This document shows positions 30,200 through 39,180 of a stretch of 64,000 nucleotides of DNA, in pieces. The stretch comes from Desulfosporosinus youngiae DSM 17734 (GTDB lineage: Bacteria; Bacillota; Desulfitobacteriia; Desulfitobacteriales; Desulfitobacteriaceae), in NCBI RefSeq assembly GCF_000244895.1, contig NZ_CM001441.1, forward strand, positions 1,116,001 through 1,180,000, written 5' to 3'. The translations under genes were made by a program, and so were the position numbers. Each line of letters starts with the position of its first letter. Within the stretch, counting starts at the first letter, position 1. The notes below the pieces were generated by a model. That model saw only the letters and a program-made list of their open reading frames with translations, was not told where the DNA came from and ran no database searches.

Positions 30200-31582
30200 G
30201 TGGAAAACATAGCCAATCAGAAAAATAACGGGGAAATATTGATGCGAATCTTGGCTTTAACACTTGTCTTTTCCGTGATGAATGCCACTATGTTTAATGT
30301 TGTTCTGCCTGTGATAAGTTTAGAGTACAATTTATCTCCTTCTCAGGTGAGCTGGATGCTCACAAGCTATATGATCGTGTACGCAATTGGCTCGGTCACT
30401 TATGGCAAGCTGGCGGATAAATACCGGCTGAAGGATCTGCTGACTTTCGGCTTGGTGTTTTTTGCCATAGGCTCTATTGTCGGTTTCCTGGCGACCCAAT
30501 ACTGGATGATCATTCTTGGACGTGTTTTACAAGCTTCCGGTGCCTCAGTCATTCCAGCTACTGCGATGATTATTCCGGTTCGCTACTTCGCTCCGGAAAA
30601 AAGAGGGAAAGCTTTAGGAACTTCAGCGGTCGGTTTGGCACTAGGAAGCGCGCTCGGGCCAATCGTAGCAGGGATTGTGACCAGCCTATTCAGTTGGCGC
30701 TTTCTTTTTTTCTTATCTTTACTGCCCTTGATTGCCCTGCCCCTGTTCAGAAAATATTTAGATGACGAGAGAGGTCATACTGGCAAAATTGATTTAATCG
30801 GTGGTGCCTTGCTGGCGGTCACGGTTACTTTGTTTCTTTTGAGCATCACACAAGGAAAATGGTTATTATTCGTTGCAGGGTTAGTACTGCTGATCTTGTT
30901 CTTATTCCGGATTCACATGGCAGCAGAACCTTTTATTCAGCCCAGCCTCTTTAAAAACAGGAGTTATACTTTTGGACTTGTTCTTGCCTTTCTGACGTCA
31001 TCTCTTACCTTTGCGCTGCCATTTATGACACCACAGTTTCTGGCTAAGGTGAATCATCTTTCCCCTGCCGTGATTGGCCTGATTATGTTTCCCGCAGCAC
31101 TGTCATCAGCGCTAATGGGCCGTAAAGGCGGCAAGTTGGCCGATAAAAAGGGGAATCTGCTTCTGGTTTATACGGCTACATTCCTGCTTTTCGCCTGCTA
31201 TAGCTTATTGTCCTCCTTTGTAGGTGCCTCACCGTTACTCATTATGATTTTTTTAATTTTCGGCAATCTGGGACAAACCTTTATGTCAATTGCCATGTCC
31301 AATACCATTTCCCGGACGTTAACCAGGGCGCAAATCGGAGTTGGGATGGGACTTTTCTCGATGTTAAATTTTATTTCCGGAGCAACCGCAACCAGCCTGA
31401 TTGGAAAGATTTTGGATCATAATAAGACCGTGTTCCATTTTAATCCGATCATATCCAATAAAGCAGTCTTTATTTACAGCAACATTTTCTTCGTTCTTGC
31501 CTTCTTAATCGTTGTTGTAGCATTTCTATATTCTAAACAGTTCGGACCCACTCAGCAAACAATGCAGAAATCTACGTTGTAG
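30200..31582 (+). CDS. MFS multidrug exporter (DHA2, EmrB/QacA type)
   Basis: A 460-residue protein; GTG 30200 fits the AGAAGG site better than GTG 30167. About 14 membrane segments are visible. Motif A appears as G-K-L-A-D-K-Y-R-L-K-D and motif C as G-L-A-L-G-S-A-L-G-P. It is a proton-driven drug exporter of DHA2 type. It is the first chromosomal gene after the prophage edge, with a strong terminator behind it. Confidence 0.88.
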   Translation: MENIANQKNNGEILMRILALTLVFSVMNATMFNVVLPVISLEYNLSPSQVSWMLTSYMIVYAIGSVTYGKLADKYRLKDLLTFGLVFFAIGSIVGFLATQYWMIILGRVLQASGASVIPATAMIIPVRYFAPEKRGKALGTSAVGLALGSALGPIVAGIVTSLFSWRFLFFLSLLPLIALPLFRKYLDDERGHTGKIDLIGGALLAVTVTLFLLSITQGKWLLFVAGLVLLILFLFRIHMAAEPFIQPSLFKNRSYTFGLVLAFLTSSLTFALPFMTPQFLAKVNHLSPAVIGLIMFPAALSSALMGRKGGKLADKKGNLLLVYTATFLLFACYSLLSSFVGASPLLIMIFLIFGNLGQTFMSIAMSNTISRTLTRAQIGVGMGLFSMLNFISGATATSLIGKILDHNKTVFHFNPIISNKAVFIYSNIFFVLAFLIVVVAFLYSKQFGPTQQTMQKSTL

Positions 31583-31693
31583 CCTATCAAAGATATTGCT
31601 TTCCAGGATACGGCTATATAAAATGCAGAGGGTGTCAAAGGACTGATGCCAGTATCTAAACCTTACTACCGTTTCTGCGTGCCTTGGGGATAA

Positions 31694-31725
31694 CAAAGAG
31701 ATGCCGTACCCGGCATCTCTTTGCT
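31694..31725 (+). terminator. Bidirectional terminator
   Basis: CAAAGAGATGCCG and CGGCATCTCTTTG form a 13-bp perfect stem with a 4-base loop between the convergent MFS and DUF3102 genes. Confidence 0.75.
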
Positions 31726-31751
31726 GCGCTAGGCTCTGCCTTTTTTAATAT

Positions 31752-32561
31752 TCAAAAAATTATCTTGATCGCAGGAGGATATTTCTTCAGCGTCTCACTC
31801 ATGTTAGTGGTTATCTTTAACGCCTCTTCTCTATTTGCCTCTTTCTTCACCGGGTCTACTCTGTTTAAGGCGACGAGCGTTTTCAGCAGCTCCCCGTAGG
31901 CGCTGAGCATGTTGTCGCGATGCATGGCGTATTGGGCGTGGTATTTCATGCTGTCGGTATTGGCATTCTCTGTTGGCAGCGCAGTTTGCACAGTTTTCGG
32001 CTTGATGATTTTCCTTTCCACCCGGATTGGTTCCATAAGTTTATCCATAGGTTTATTCATTGGCTTATCCGCTGCCTCTTCCGCCTCTTCTTGCTTTAGC
32101 GTTACCTGATTTTTCGGCTCATGGAGGTTTTCTTCCTGAGGCGTCCGGCTATTTTCATTAATTGTCTGCCGCAGCTCCCGCTGGCTCATATTCCCAACAT
32201 CATTGTCCGCTATAAATCGATCCCGGTCCTCCAGTGGGATGCCAAAGAGGATGAGTCCTTGGGTGTAGTTCAAATGTTGCATCGATGCACCATTTGGCCT
32301 CTCTTCCCCAACGGGGGAAGAGAGTATAGGCCCGTACTCCCGGAAGGTTTTCATCAGTCTGCTGGCAGTGCTTCGGGAGTAACTCACTGATTCAGTCAGC
32401 CATTTGAGCCACTCTCCATGGGGTACCAGCTCTTTGGCTTCCGTCAGACGCCGTCCGATCTCAACGGCGTTGCTAAGCAGCATCTTGCCGCTTTCTTCCT
32501 TGATAAAGTTAATCTCGGACGCGATTTGCTCAGGCGTCCTGTTGGAAATTTCCATTTTCAT
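31752..32561 (-). CDS. DUF3102-type protein
   Basis: A 269-residue protein. Residues 5-75 (Q-I-A-S-E-I-N-F-I-K, I-G-R-R-L-T-E-A-K-E-L-V-P-H-G-E-W, S-R-S-T-A-S-R-L-M-K-T-F-R-E-Y) are the DUF3102 helix bundle of phage, plasmid and ICE proteins, related to ParB-like DNA-binding segments. The middle part (about 140-195) is charged and low complexity; the rest is helical. It is usually tied to mobile elements, so this may be a relic of one beside the attachment site. Confidence 0.75.
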   Translation of the reverse strand: MKMEISNRTPEQIASEINFIKEESGKMLLSNAVEIGRRLTEAKELVPHGEWLKWLTESVSYSRSTASRLMKTFREYGPILSSPVGEERPNGASMQHLNYTQGLILFGIPLEDRDRFIADNDVGNMSQRELRQTINENSRTPQEENLHEPKNQVTLKQEEAEEAADKPMNKPMDKLMEPIRVERKIIKPKTVQTALPTENANTDSMKYHAQYAMHRDNMLSAYGELLKTLVALNRVDPVKKEANREEALKITTNMSETLKKYPPAIKIIF

Positions 32562-32795
32562 ATCGGCTTCCCATCCTTTTGCGGAATGTCTTTTCAGATA
32601 CCGCTATAGGATATGCCGAGCCTCAGACAAGCGTGAGGGCTATAGCCGCCAAAAATGCGGTTTGGACAAAGATGTTTTTCAACCTTAGTGTTGAAATATG
32701 AAAACGGGCTGGCAGCTGCCGGCGGTTCCCAAATCAGGCAAAGTGTGTTGGAAGATTCTCGAAGATGGTAGGTTTTCACTAGAAAAAATTAAAAA
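32562..32795. other. Gene-free stretch upstream of DUF3102 gene
   Basis: The 348-base gap 32562-32909 holds the leader of the DUF3102 gene and the terminator at 32796. A 61-codon minus-strand frame at 32594-32779 has no clear ribosome binding site and is not called. I see nothing else. Confidence 0.5.
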
Positions 32796-32818
32796 AAAAT
32801 GATCTGGTAGATCATTTT
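32796..32818 (-). terminator. Terminator of the 32910 gene
   Basis: AAAATGATCT and AGATCATTTT pair over 10 bases with a 3-base loop; on the minus strand a run of nine T then AATTTTTT follows. Confidence 0.75.
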
Positions 32819-32909
32819 CATACAGCCAAGTTGCGTGGCAATTTCGGCGAAAGTGCATACCTATTCAATTCATGAAGGCGATGAAAATATATCCCACTGT
32901 GAATATGAC

Positions 32910-33371
32910 TTAGATCATACTTTTATATTCGTTTTTGTGAAATGCCCAAGCCGAGATTGAACACCAAGCAAGATAAATAAATGGTTGGACATATTTATAG
33001 ATTCCGATTACTTCATATAGTCCTGATTGTGACATTACCGTACCCACTGAATAATTCAAAGCAACAAAGGCAAGTAGATATGGAACCAAAAAAGACTTTT
33101 TTACCGGTAGAAAATAAAAGAAAATCATAAAGTAAAAGGTCCAAGAAATAGGGGTCCAAAATGAAAAAAGCCCGAAAATACTTGTTACACCCATGTTTTT
33201 ATAGTTAAGATAACCCATTAAATGAAATAAAGTGATAAGCAGTGTATCTCCTATTCCACCAAAAATTAAGCCATAAAGAAAATATTTTTTATACAAGTTT
33301 CTTGGAATTAATATTATGGTAGCTAGCCCGATTAAAGCTGCAAAAATAAAATAAAAGGACAGATCAAACAT
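32910..33371 (-). CDS. CBO0543-like membrane protein
   Basis: A 153-residue protein with about five membrane segments (residues 5-22, 30-50, 65-85, 95-113, 127-143). L-I-P-R-N-L-Y-K-K-Y-F-L-Y-G and F-S-F-W-T-P-I-S-W-T-F-Y are typical of a small Firmicutes integral membrane family of unknown role. It is a single-gene unit with its own terminator. Confidence 0.7.
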   Translation of the reverse strand: MFDLSFYFIFAALIGLATIILIPRNLYKKYFLYGLIFGGIGDTLLITLFHLMGYLNYKNMGVTSIFGLFSFWTPISWTFYFMIFFYFLPVKKSFLVPYLLAFVALNYSVGTVMSQSGLYEVIGIYKYVQPFIYLAWCSISAWAFHKNEYKSMI

Positions 33372-33663
33372 GTAATTCCTTCCTTCTTTTATTCATTTAA
33401 GGTAGAGGTTTCCACGATTATAAATTGAATTCAAATGAGCTTCTACTTATTAAGCTTATAATGCGCTGGCTAATTTCAGATTATACGAAAAAGGACAAAA
33501 GACCAGTGATATAGTGAGATCAAGAAAGAATAAAGTTATAAACATAATAAAAATACATATTATTACATCATTAAAAAGTTATATTGTACATATTCACAAA
33601 CTAATCATATAATTTCCTTACGATGAATTATATGGATATGTAGTTAGAATTAGGGGGAGAGAA

Positions 33664-34578
33664 ATGAATAAGAGAATTTTGACAGCACTACTTTTGGCCG
33701 CAGCCCTGGTTGTTAGTTTAGTTGGATGTTCCAGCCAAACGGGAGGTTCAAAACCTGTTGAGGATGCAAAGACTCAATTCAAATCAGAAATGAAGTTTTA
33801 TGGTTCCACAACGTTAGCTCCTGTCATATCGCAATTGTCGACAAGCTTTAATGAGCACTATGTGACTTGGGATAAAGTTGATAGCAAATTTGATAAAAAG
33901 GATATCGCAATCTATGTATCCGGAGCTGGCTCCAGTGCAGGTGTTAAATCAATCATTGATGGTGTTAGTGATTTTGGTATGGTTTCCAGAAAGGTAACAG
34001 ATGAAGAAAAAGCCAAAATTGAAGGGTATCAGGAATTCAAGCTAGGTATGGATGCCTTAACTATTTCCGTGAACCCTAAGAATCAGCTTACAAAACTAAA
34101 AGACTCACTAACGACGGAAGAGATAAAGAAAATTTTCGCTGGAGAATTTAAGACTTGGAATGATGTTGATCCTTCTTTACCAAAAACAGAAATTGTTGTT
34201 GTAACTCGTGATATCGGGGGTGGTGCTCATGAGGTTTTTCAAAAAGCGATTATGGGAGACACCAAGGTTCGTGCGGATGTGATTCAAGCCCCATCTATGG
34301 GAGCATTGGTCACAAAAATTATCGAGAATGAAAATGCAATAGGCTATGCTTCCTATGGTATGGTCAATCAAAATAAAGGGAAACTTGTTCCCTTTAAAGT
34401 TGATGGGATAGAGTCAACGTCAGAGAATATTTTAAATGGAACCTACAAAGTATCCCGGCCTCTGATTGTACTTAGAAAAGGAGATATGTTGCCTCAAGAA
34501 AAAGCGTTTATGGACTATGTTGTCTCAGACGAAGGAATGGATGTAATCGAGAAATTAGGATTTGTTCCAAATAAATAG
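33664..34578 (+). CDS. pstS: Phosphate ABC transporter, substrate-binding lipoprotein PstS
   Basis: A 304-residue protein. It has a signal peptide with lipobox (V-S-L-V-G-C-S). The mature part is a PBP-like domain: F-Y-G-S-T-T-L-A-P-V near residue 48 and G-A-G-S-S-A-G-V-K near 90 contact phosphate, and T-R-D-I-G-G-G-A-H-E-V-F near 180 is the second lobe site. It binds phosphate outside the cell for PstCAB. GGGGGAGA precedes the ATG; the region before 33600 is AT-rich with a TATAAT at about 33607. Confidence 0.9.
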   Translation: MNKRILTALLLAAALVVSLVGCSSQTGGSKPVEDAKTQFKSEMKFYGSTTLAPVISQLSTSFNEHYVTWDKVDSKFDKKDIAIYVSGAGSSAGVKSIIDGVSDFGMVSRKVTDEEKAKIEGYQEFKLGMDALTISVNPKNQLTKLKDSLTTEEIKKIFAGEFKTWNDVDPSLPKTEIVVVTRDIGGGAHEVFQKAIMGDTKVRADVIQAPSMGALVTKIIENENAIGYASYGMVNQNKGKLVPFKVDGIESTSENILNGTYKVSRPLIVLRKGDMLPQEKAFMDYVVSDEGMDVIEKLGFVPNK

Positions 34579-34600
34579 ACCTAGATAATATCTATAAATT

Positions 34601-34627
34601 CAGAGGTTACTCAGCCTCTGGATTTTT
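34601..34627 (+). terminator. Hairpin after pstS (attenuator-like)
   Basis: CAGAGG and CCTCTG pair around 8 bases, followed by GATTTTTTG. Such a partial terminator usually makes PstS more abundant than the permease. The group II intron starts five bases past the T-run. Confidence 0.7.
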
Positions 34628-34631
34628 TGTA

Positions 34632-36534
34632 GTGCGCCACGCATGACGATTAACTTGACGGTGAAAGTCCGTTATGGGGGTATGTAGCGACCAACCATTA
34701 GCTTAAGGCAAGGGTGTCCATCGCAAGGTGGAATCTGAAGGAAGCCTACGGCAAAGTTCTGCCCCGAGGAATACGAACAGTATAAGGCGCAAAACGTGGG
34801 GTAAGACTGCTACACAAGTCAAAGCCCAAAAGCTACACGGACACGTTAGCGTAGATATTGCGGGTACATGGAATGAAAGTGAATCGTCTTACCGTGGGAG
34901 GCCTCACGGACGGGTGGAAACAGAGTAAGAAACCCGGTTGAAACAAGATTTATCGTGAGGAGTCAGCCGAAGCCATAGTACAGAGGTGTTCTAGACACCG
35001 ACGGAAGGGCTGAACCAAAGGAGGTGTGGGTCAATGAAAGTTACTGAAAGTGGCAACCTAAAACACAGACAACTTCGAAAAGGAGACTATTTGCAAAGGG
35101 TATCTGCGGAACAGAAAGAGTATGCAGAAGTGTGTGCGCCCCCAAAGATGACTGAAACCGACAACACCAACACAAATGAGCAGACAGAAGGTTTGCTTGA
35201 GCAAATCCTTAGCACCGAGAATCTAAACCAGGCCTATAGGCAGGTTAAAAGAAACAAAGGCGCAGGTGGGATTGATGGTATGCAGGTAGATGAACTTCTA
35301 CCCTTCCTAAAAGAACACAAGGAGGAACTCTTGCAATCCCTCCGGGACGGTCAATACCGTCCAAAACCCGTACGAAGGGTAGAAGTACCTAAAGAGAACG
35401 GAAAGACTAGAAAACTAGGAATACCCACCGTTTTGGACAGGCTAATCCAACAAGCGATAACTCAGGCTCTAAGTCCCATATTCGAGAAACAGTTCTCAGA
35501 CAATAGCTTTGGATTCCGACCGAACCGCAGTGCACACGGTGCACTAAGAAGATGCCAAACCTATATTACAGCAGGTTACAGATATGTAGCCGATATGGAC
35601 TTGGAGAAGTATTTCGATACGGTAAACCAAAGCAAGCTGATTCAGATTTTGTCGGAGACGATAAAAGATGGCCGGGTCATATCCCTGATTCACAAATTCC
35701 TGAAAGCAGGAGTTATGACCAACGGGATGTTTGAAGAAAGTCCAGAGGGTGTGCCACAGGGAGGCCCCCTAAGTCCGTTACTTGGCAACATAATGCTTAA
35801 CGAGTGCGACCACGAGTTGATAAAGCGAGGACACCACTTTGTACGGTATGCAGATGATATGATGATTTTCTGCAAAAGTAAGAAGGCGGCAAAACGAACC
35901 ATTGATCACATTCTCCCCTATATCGAAGGAAAACTGTTTCTAAAGGTAAATAGGGAGAAAACGAAGGTTGCTCATGTAAACTATGTCAAGTTTTTAGGAT
36001 ATAGCTTCTATATTTACAGGGGAGAAGGGCGCCTGAGAATCCATCCTAAGAGCATCCAGAAGCTTAAGGACAAAATCCGGGAAGTTACTGGGCGTAGCAA
36101 TGGGATGGGAATCGAAGAGCGCAGAACTAAGCTCAATCAAGTGGTACGAGGCTGGACAAATTACTTCAAACCGGCAGATGCTAAGAAGCTACTCAAGGAA
36201 CTGGATGAATGGATGAGAAGTCGTATACGAATGGTAACTTGGAAGCGATGGAAGAAAATCCGAACTCGGTTTAAAAACCTGAAGAAAGCAGGTATTAGCA
36301 AGGAACAAGCTTGGATGTGGGCAAATACAAGAAAAGGCTATTGGCGAACTGCCCATAGCCCTATTCTGACGAGAGCACTATCCAACGAGCGGTTTAAGCA
36401 AGTCGGATATCTTAGTTTTAGTGAATATTACTCTGCGAAATAACGTGTAAACTTTGGAAGCGCCGTATACCGAACGGTACGTACGGTGCTGTGGGAGGTC
36501 GGCTGATCAAATAATGATCAGCCTCCTACCCGAT
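34632..36534 (+). mobile_element. Group II intron between pstS and pstC
   Basis: The 5' end GTGCG (34632) matches the group II consensus. The RNA part runs to about 35033, then the RT gene. Domain V is visible at 36459-36490: AGCGCCGTA pairs with TACGGTGCT, with an inner CCG/CGG hairpin. Domain VI follows (GGCTGATCA/TGATCAGCC), and the end is CCTACCCGAT at 36534. Its length is about 1,903 bases. It sits just after a terminator-type hairpin, a site liked by class C introns, but the class is not proven here. Confidence 0.85.
35034..36443 (+). CDS. ltrA: Group II intron reverse transcriptase/maturase
   Basis: A 469-residue protein with AAAGGAGGTGTGG upstream. The RT domain runs from about 55 to 330: Y-R-Q-V-K-R-N-K-G-A-G-G-I-D-G, G-F-R-P-N-R-S-A-H, D-M-D-L-E-K-Y-F-D, G-V-P-Q-G-G-P-L-S-P-L and the catalytic Y-A-D-D-M-M-I-F. 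The maturase (X) domain with V-V-R-G-W-T-N-Y-F follows. The protein ends after G-Y-W-R-T-A-H-S-P and has no HNH endonuclease, so it is of the En-less type. All catalytic residues look intact. Confidence 0.92.
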   Translation: MKVTESGNLKHRQLRKGDYLQRVSAEQKEYAEVCAPPKMTETDNTNTNEQTEGLLEQILSTENLNQAYRQVKRNKGAGGIDGMQVDELLPFLKEHKEELLQSLRDGQYRPKPVRRVEVPKENGKTRKLGIPTVLDRLIQQAITQALSPIFEKQFSDNSFGFRPNRSAHGALRRCQTYITAGYRYVADMDLEKYFDTVNQSKLIQILSETIKDGRVISLIHKFLKAGVMTNGMFEESPEGVPQGGPLSPLLGNIMLNECDHELIKRGHHFVRYADDMMIFCKSKKAAKRTIDHILPYIEGKLFLKVNREKTKVAHVNYVKFLGYSFYIYRGEGRLRIHPKSIQKLKDKIREVTGRSNGMGIEERRTKLNQVVRGWTNYFKPADAKKLLKELDEWMRSRIRMVTWKRWKKIRTRFKNLKKAGISKEQAWMWANTRKGYWRTAHSPILTRALSNERFKQVGYLSFSEYYSAK

Positions 36535-36570
36535 CCAGAAATCCTATCGGTGTTTTTCATGAGGTGTTTT

Positions 36571-37446
36571 ATGAATCAAGCATTTGAAAAGTTATTTATT
36601 ATTTTCAGCATAATCTTTACGGTGATCTCCGTTGGCTTGCTTTTCCTAGCGATTATTTTTATTACCAAGGAAAGCATGCTAATTTTTCGAGACATTAATT
36701 TCTTTGAATTTATAAGTGGGCTAACCTGGAACCCCTTAGCCGGTGAACCAGTGGCTGTTGGAATTCTTCCTATGATTTTAGCGACCTTGTATGTCTCAAT
36801 GGTTGCAGTGTTAATCTCTCTGCCGATTGGAATTGGCTGTGCCCTAGAATTAGCTGTCCTTGAAAACGAAAGGCTAAAAAGCGTTCTAACTTCAATTTTA
36901 GGGGTGTTAGCGGGAATACCTTCAGTTATTTTTGGCTTCGTCGGCCTCTTGGTTGTGGTGAAATTTCTTGAGAAAAGGTTCATGCTTGCCGCTGGTGAAT
37001 CCATCCTTAGCGGTGGAATTGTCCTGGCAGTAATGGTTTTACCGTATATAGTTTCATCTGCCACAGAAACCATGGAAAAATCGTATAAGAAATATAAGGA
37101 AATGTCTTTAAGCTTGGGTGTTTCAAAAAGTTATATGTTAAGAACTTTAATTTTGCCAAATGCCAAAGGTGCAATTTTAACCTCGATGATCTTAGCCTTT
37201 TCCAGGGCGATGGGTGAAACGATGGCGGTGATGATGGTTATCGGAAATTCACCGATTCTTCCGAAACTGCTGGGGAAAGGTGAGACTATTCCAGCGCTCA
37301 TCGCTTTGGAAATAGGGACGGCTGGTCTCGGCAGTTTACATTATCACGCTCTTTTTACGGCAGGTTTTGTACTGATGATGTTCCTCATGTTCCTAAATGC
37401 TCTGTTCTATCTAATTAAGAAGAACATGATTGAGAATCTCGAATGA
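36571..37446 (+). CDS. pstC: Phosphate ABC transporter permease PstC
   Basis: A 291-residue protein; ATG 36571 with GAGGTG upstream is chosen, since the longer ORF starts inside the intron. Six membrane segments and the permease loop A-F-S-R-A-M-G-E-T-M-A-V-M-M-V are clear. It forms the channel with PstA. Being behind the intron, its expression needs transcription through or splicing of the intron. Confidence 0.9.
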   Translation: MNQAFEKLFIIFSIIFTVISVGLLFLAIIFITKESMLIFRDINFFEFISGLTWNPLAGEPVAVGILPMILATLYVSMVAVLISLPIGIGCALELAVLENERLKSVLTSILGVLAGIPSVIFGFVGLLVVVKFLEKRFMLAAGESILSGGIVLAVMVLPYIVSSATETMEKSYKKYKEMSLSLGVSKSYMLRTLILPNAKGAILTSMILAFSRAMGETMAVMMVIGNSPILPKLLGKGETIPALIALEIGTAGLGSLHYHALFTAGFVLMMFLMFLNALFYLIKKNMIENLE

Positions 37447-37585
37447 GGTCGTTAATTGCCGGCTTGCACATTGAACTAAAAGCGGGTTGATATATACGCC
37501 GGCTCGTGAAACGCGGACGGATTTCTTTTTACCGGCGCTTTCAAATTTTTGTATCTTGAGCACAGCGAAAGGAATAGAGCTTAAT

Positions 37586-38419
37586 ATGAATAAAACCGAT
37601 TTCTTCATGAGGTGTTGGACTGTCTTAAGCGCCATTATCTCTATAAGCCTATTAATTTTTTTAATGAGTTTCGTTTTTATAAAAGCCCAAGGAGCCATAA
37701 ACCTCAATTTTATTCTGGAAAAACCTGCGGGTTTTCCGGTGGGTTCTGCAGGAGGTATCTGGCCGGCCATAGCAGGCAGTCTGCTGGTTACGTTGATTGC
37801 CAGTCTCTTTGCCACGATCCTGGCCTTTTTTGCGGCAGTCTATGTCGTTTTTTATTGTAAGAATGATAGGATTAAGCTGGTCGTTAACCTGATTATTCAA
37901 TGTATTGCCGGTATTCCTTCCATAGTATTGGGGCTCTTCGGTTATGCCTTTTTAGTCATTAAGCTAAAGCTTGGATTATCGATCCTTGCCTCTGGTCTAA
38001 CTCTAGCTATTATGATTTTCCCTTTTATTCAAATCAGGCTGCAAAAACTATTTCTAGAAACCGACAAACAGCTGCTGGAAGCGTCGGCCTCTTTAGGAAT
38101 CAACCCATCGTATACTATCATTAATTTGTTATTGCCTATGTATAGAAAACAGATTCTTTCGATCATCACCCTGGCTTCAGGTTTTGCGATGGGAGCCGCT
38201 GCTCCGGTTATGCTCACAGGATGCATGATGAATGCACCTGTGCCAGAGTCCCTAGCCTCGCCGTTCATGTCCTTGCCATATCACCTTTATGTTTTAATGG
38301 GGCAAGGAATCTCCTTAGAAAACGCTTATGGTACTGCTTTCGTTTTGATGGCTTTAGTTCTAATCCTTAATTTATTAGCAGCAGTACCCACTATAATAGG
38401 AATGAGAGGAAAGCGATGA
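37586..38419 (+). CDS. pstA: Phosphate ABC transporter permease PstA
   Basis: A 277-residue protein; ATG 37586 (MNKTDFFMRCW) is chosen over an upstream frame, and AAAGGA lies 13 bases before it. Six membrane segments; the loop G-F-A-M-G-A-A-A-P-V-M-L-T-G is the PstA counterpart of the coupling motif. It follows pstC after a 139-base gap, which is long for a pst operon and holds GCCGGC repeats. The end overlaps pstB by four bases. Confidence 0.88.
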   Translation: MNKTDFFMRCWTVLSAIISISLLIFLMSFVFIKAQGAINLNFILEKPAGFPVGSAGGIWPAIAGSLLVTLIASLFATILAFFAAVYVVFYCKNDRIKLVVNLIIQCIAGIPSIVLGLFGYAFLVIKLKLGLSILASGLTLAIMIFPFIQIRLQKLFLETDKQLLEASASLGINPSYTIINLLLPMYRKQILSIITLASGFAMGAAAPVMLTGCMMNAPVPESLASPFMSLPYHLYVLMGQGISLENAYGTAFVLMALVLILNLLAAVPTIIGMRGKR

Positions 38420-39165
38420 AACCTCATCTAATGCTTAAGGATTTGAGTGTCGCAATCGGGGATACGGGGATACTGAAGAAGGTTAATCTGGCCATTCCTC
38501 AAAATAAAATCTTAGCGATCATCGGGCCATCCGGTTGTGGGAAGACAACCTTGCTTAGAACTCTAAATAGACTTATTGTGGAAGAAAAGCAGGCGAGAGT
38601 ATCTGGTGAGGTCCTCTTTAAGGGGAAGTGTATTGATCAGATACCTTTAGCAAAATTAAGGACGGAAATTGGCCTGGTTTTTCAACACCCCACGCCTTTT
38701 CCAATGTCGATTTATAATAATCTGGCCTATGCTCTGAAATACCATGGCGTAAGAGGCAAGAGCAACTTAGATAGAATTATCGAAGCTAAGTTAAGACTAT
38801 GTGGACTTTATGAGGAAGTAAAGGATCATTTAACGATGTCTGCTTTAAAGCTTTCCGGTGGACAGCAACAAAGACTCAGTATCGCTCGCTCCCTATGTGT
38901 TGAACCTGAGGTCTTATTGATGGATGAACCATGTTCATCCCTTGATATCCATAATACTAAAATAATTGAGGACCTGATCGTGAAACTTTCCCGGCAGTAT
39001 ACAATCGTCATTGTTACTCATAATTTACAGCAAGCTAGAAGAATCGCCGACTCCACTGCCTTTTTTCTAGGAGGAAAGCTGATAGAGATGAACACCACAA
39101 AGGCGTTTTTCACAAACCCTCAGGAAGAAGAAACGAATCAATACCTGCAAGGATTATTTGGATAG
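38416..39165 (+). CDS. pstB: Phosphate ABC transporter ATPase PstB
   Basis: A 249-residue protein. Walker A is G-P-S-G-C-G-K-T-T (residues 36-44), the signature is L-S-G-G-Q-Q-Q-R and Walker B is L-L-M-D-E-P. The length is standard. It drives uptake by PstSCA. No phoU follows in this window, which is uncommon for the operon. Confidence 0.9.
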   Translation: MKPHLMLKDLSVAIGDTGILKKVNLAIPQNKILAIIGPSGCGKTTLLRTLNRLIVEEKQARVSGEVLFKGKCIDQIPLAKLRTEIGLVFQHPTPFPMSIYNNLAYALKYHGVRGKSNLDRIIEAKLRLCGLYEEVKDHLTMSALKLSGGQQQRLSIARSLCVEPEVLLMDEPCSSLDIHNTKIIEDLIVKLSRQYTIVIVTHNLQQARRIADSTAFFLGGKLIEMNTTKAFFTNPQEEETNQYLQGLFG

Positions 39166-39180
39166 ATGCCTTGCGTAACC

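Noticed and set aside
32594..32779. Minus-strand ORF of 61 codons in the DUF3102 leader
   Set aside because: No credible start site or family; kept as gene-free sequence.
34632..36534. Reverse transcriptase as part of a diversity-generating retroelement serving the Mtd-like fibres
   Set aside because: The RT is of maturase type with domain V/VI RNA next to it, and is far from the fibre genes. No template/variable repeat pair was seen.
36454..36570. Longer start for PstC within the intron
   Set aside because: The extra 39 residues are encoded by domain V/VI of the intron; ATG 36571 has the proper SD and gives the usual PstC length.
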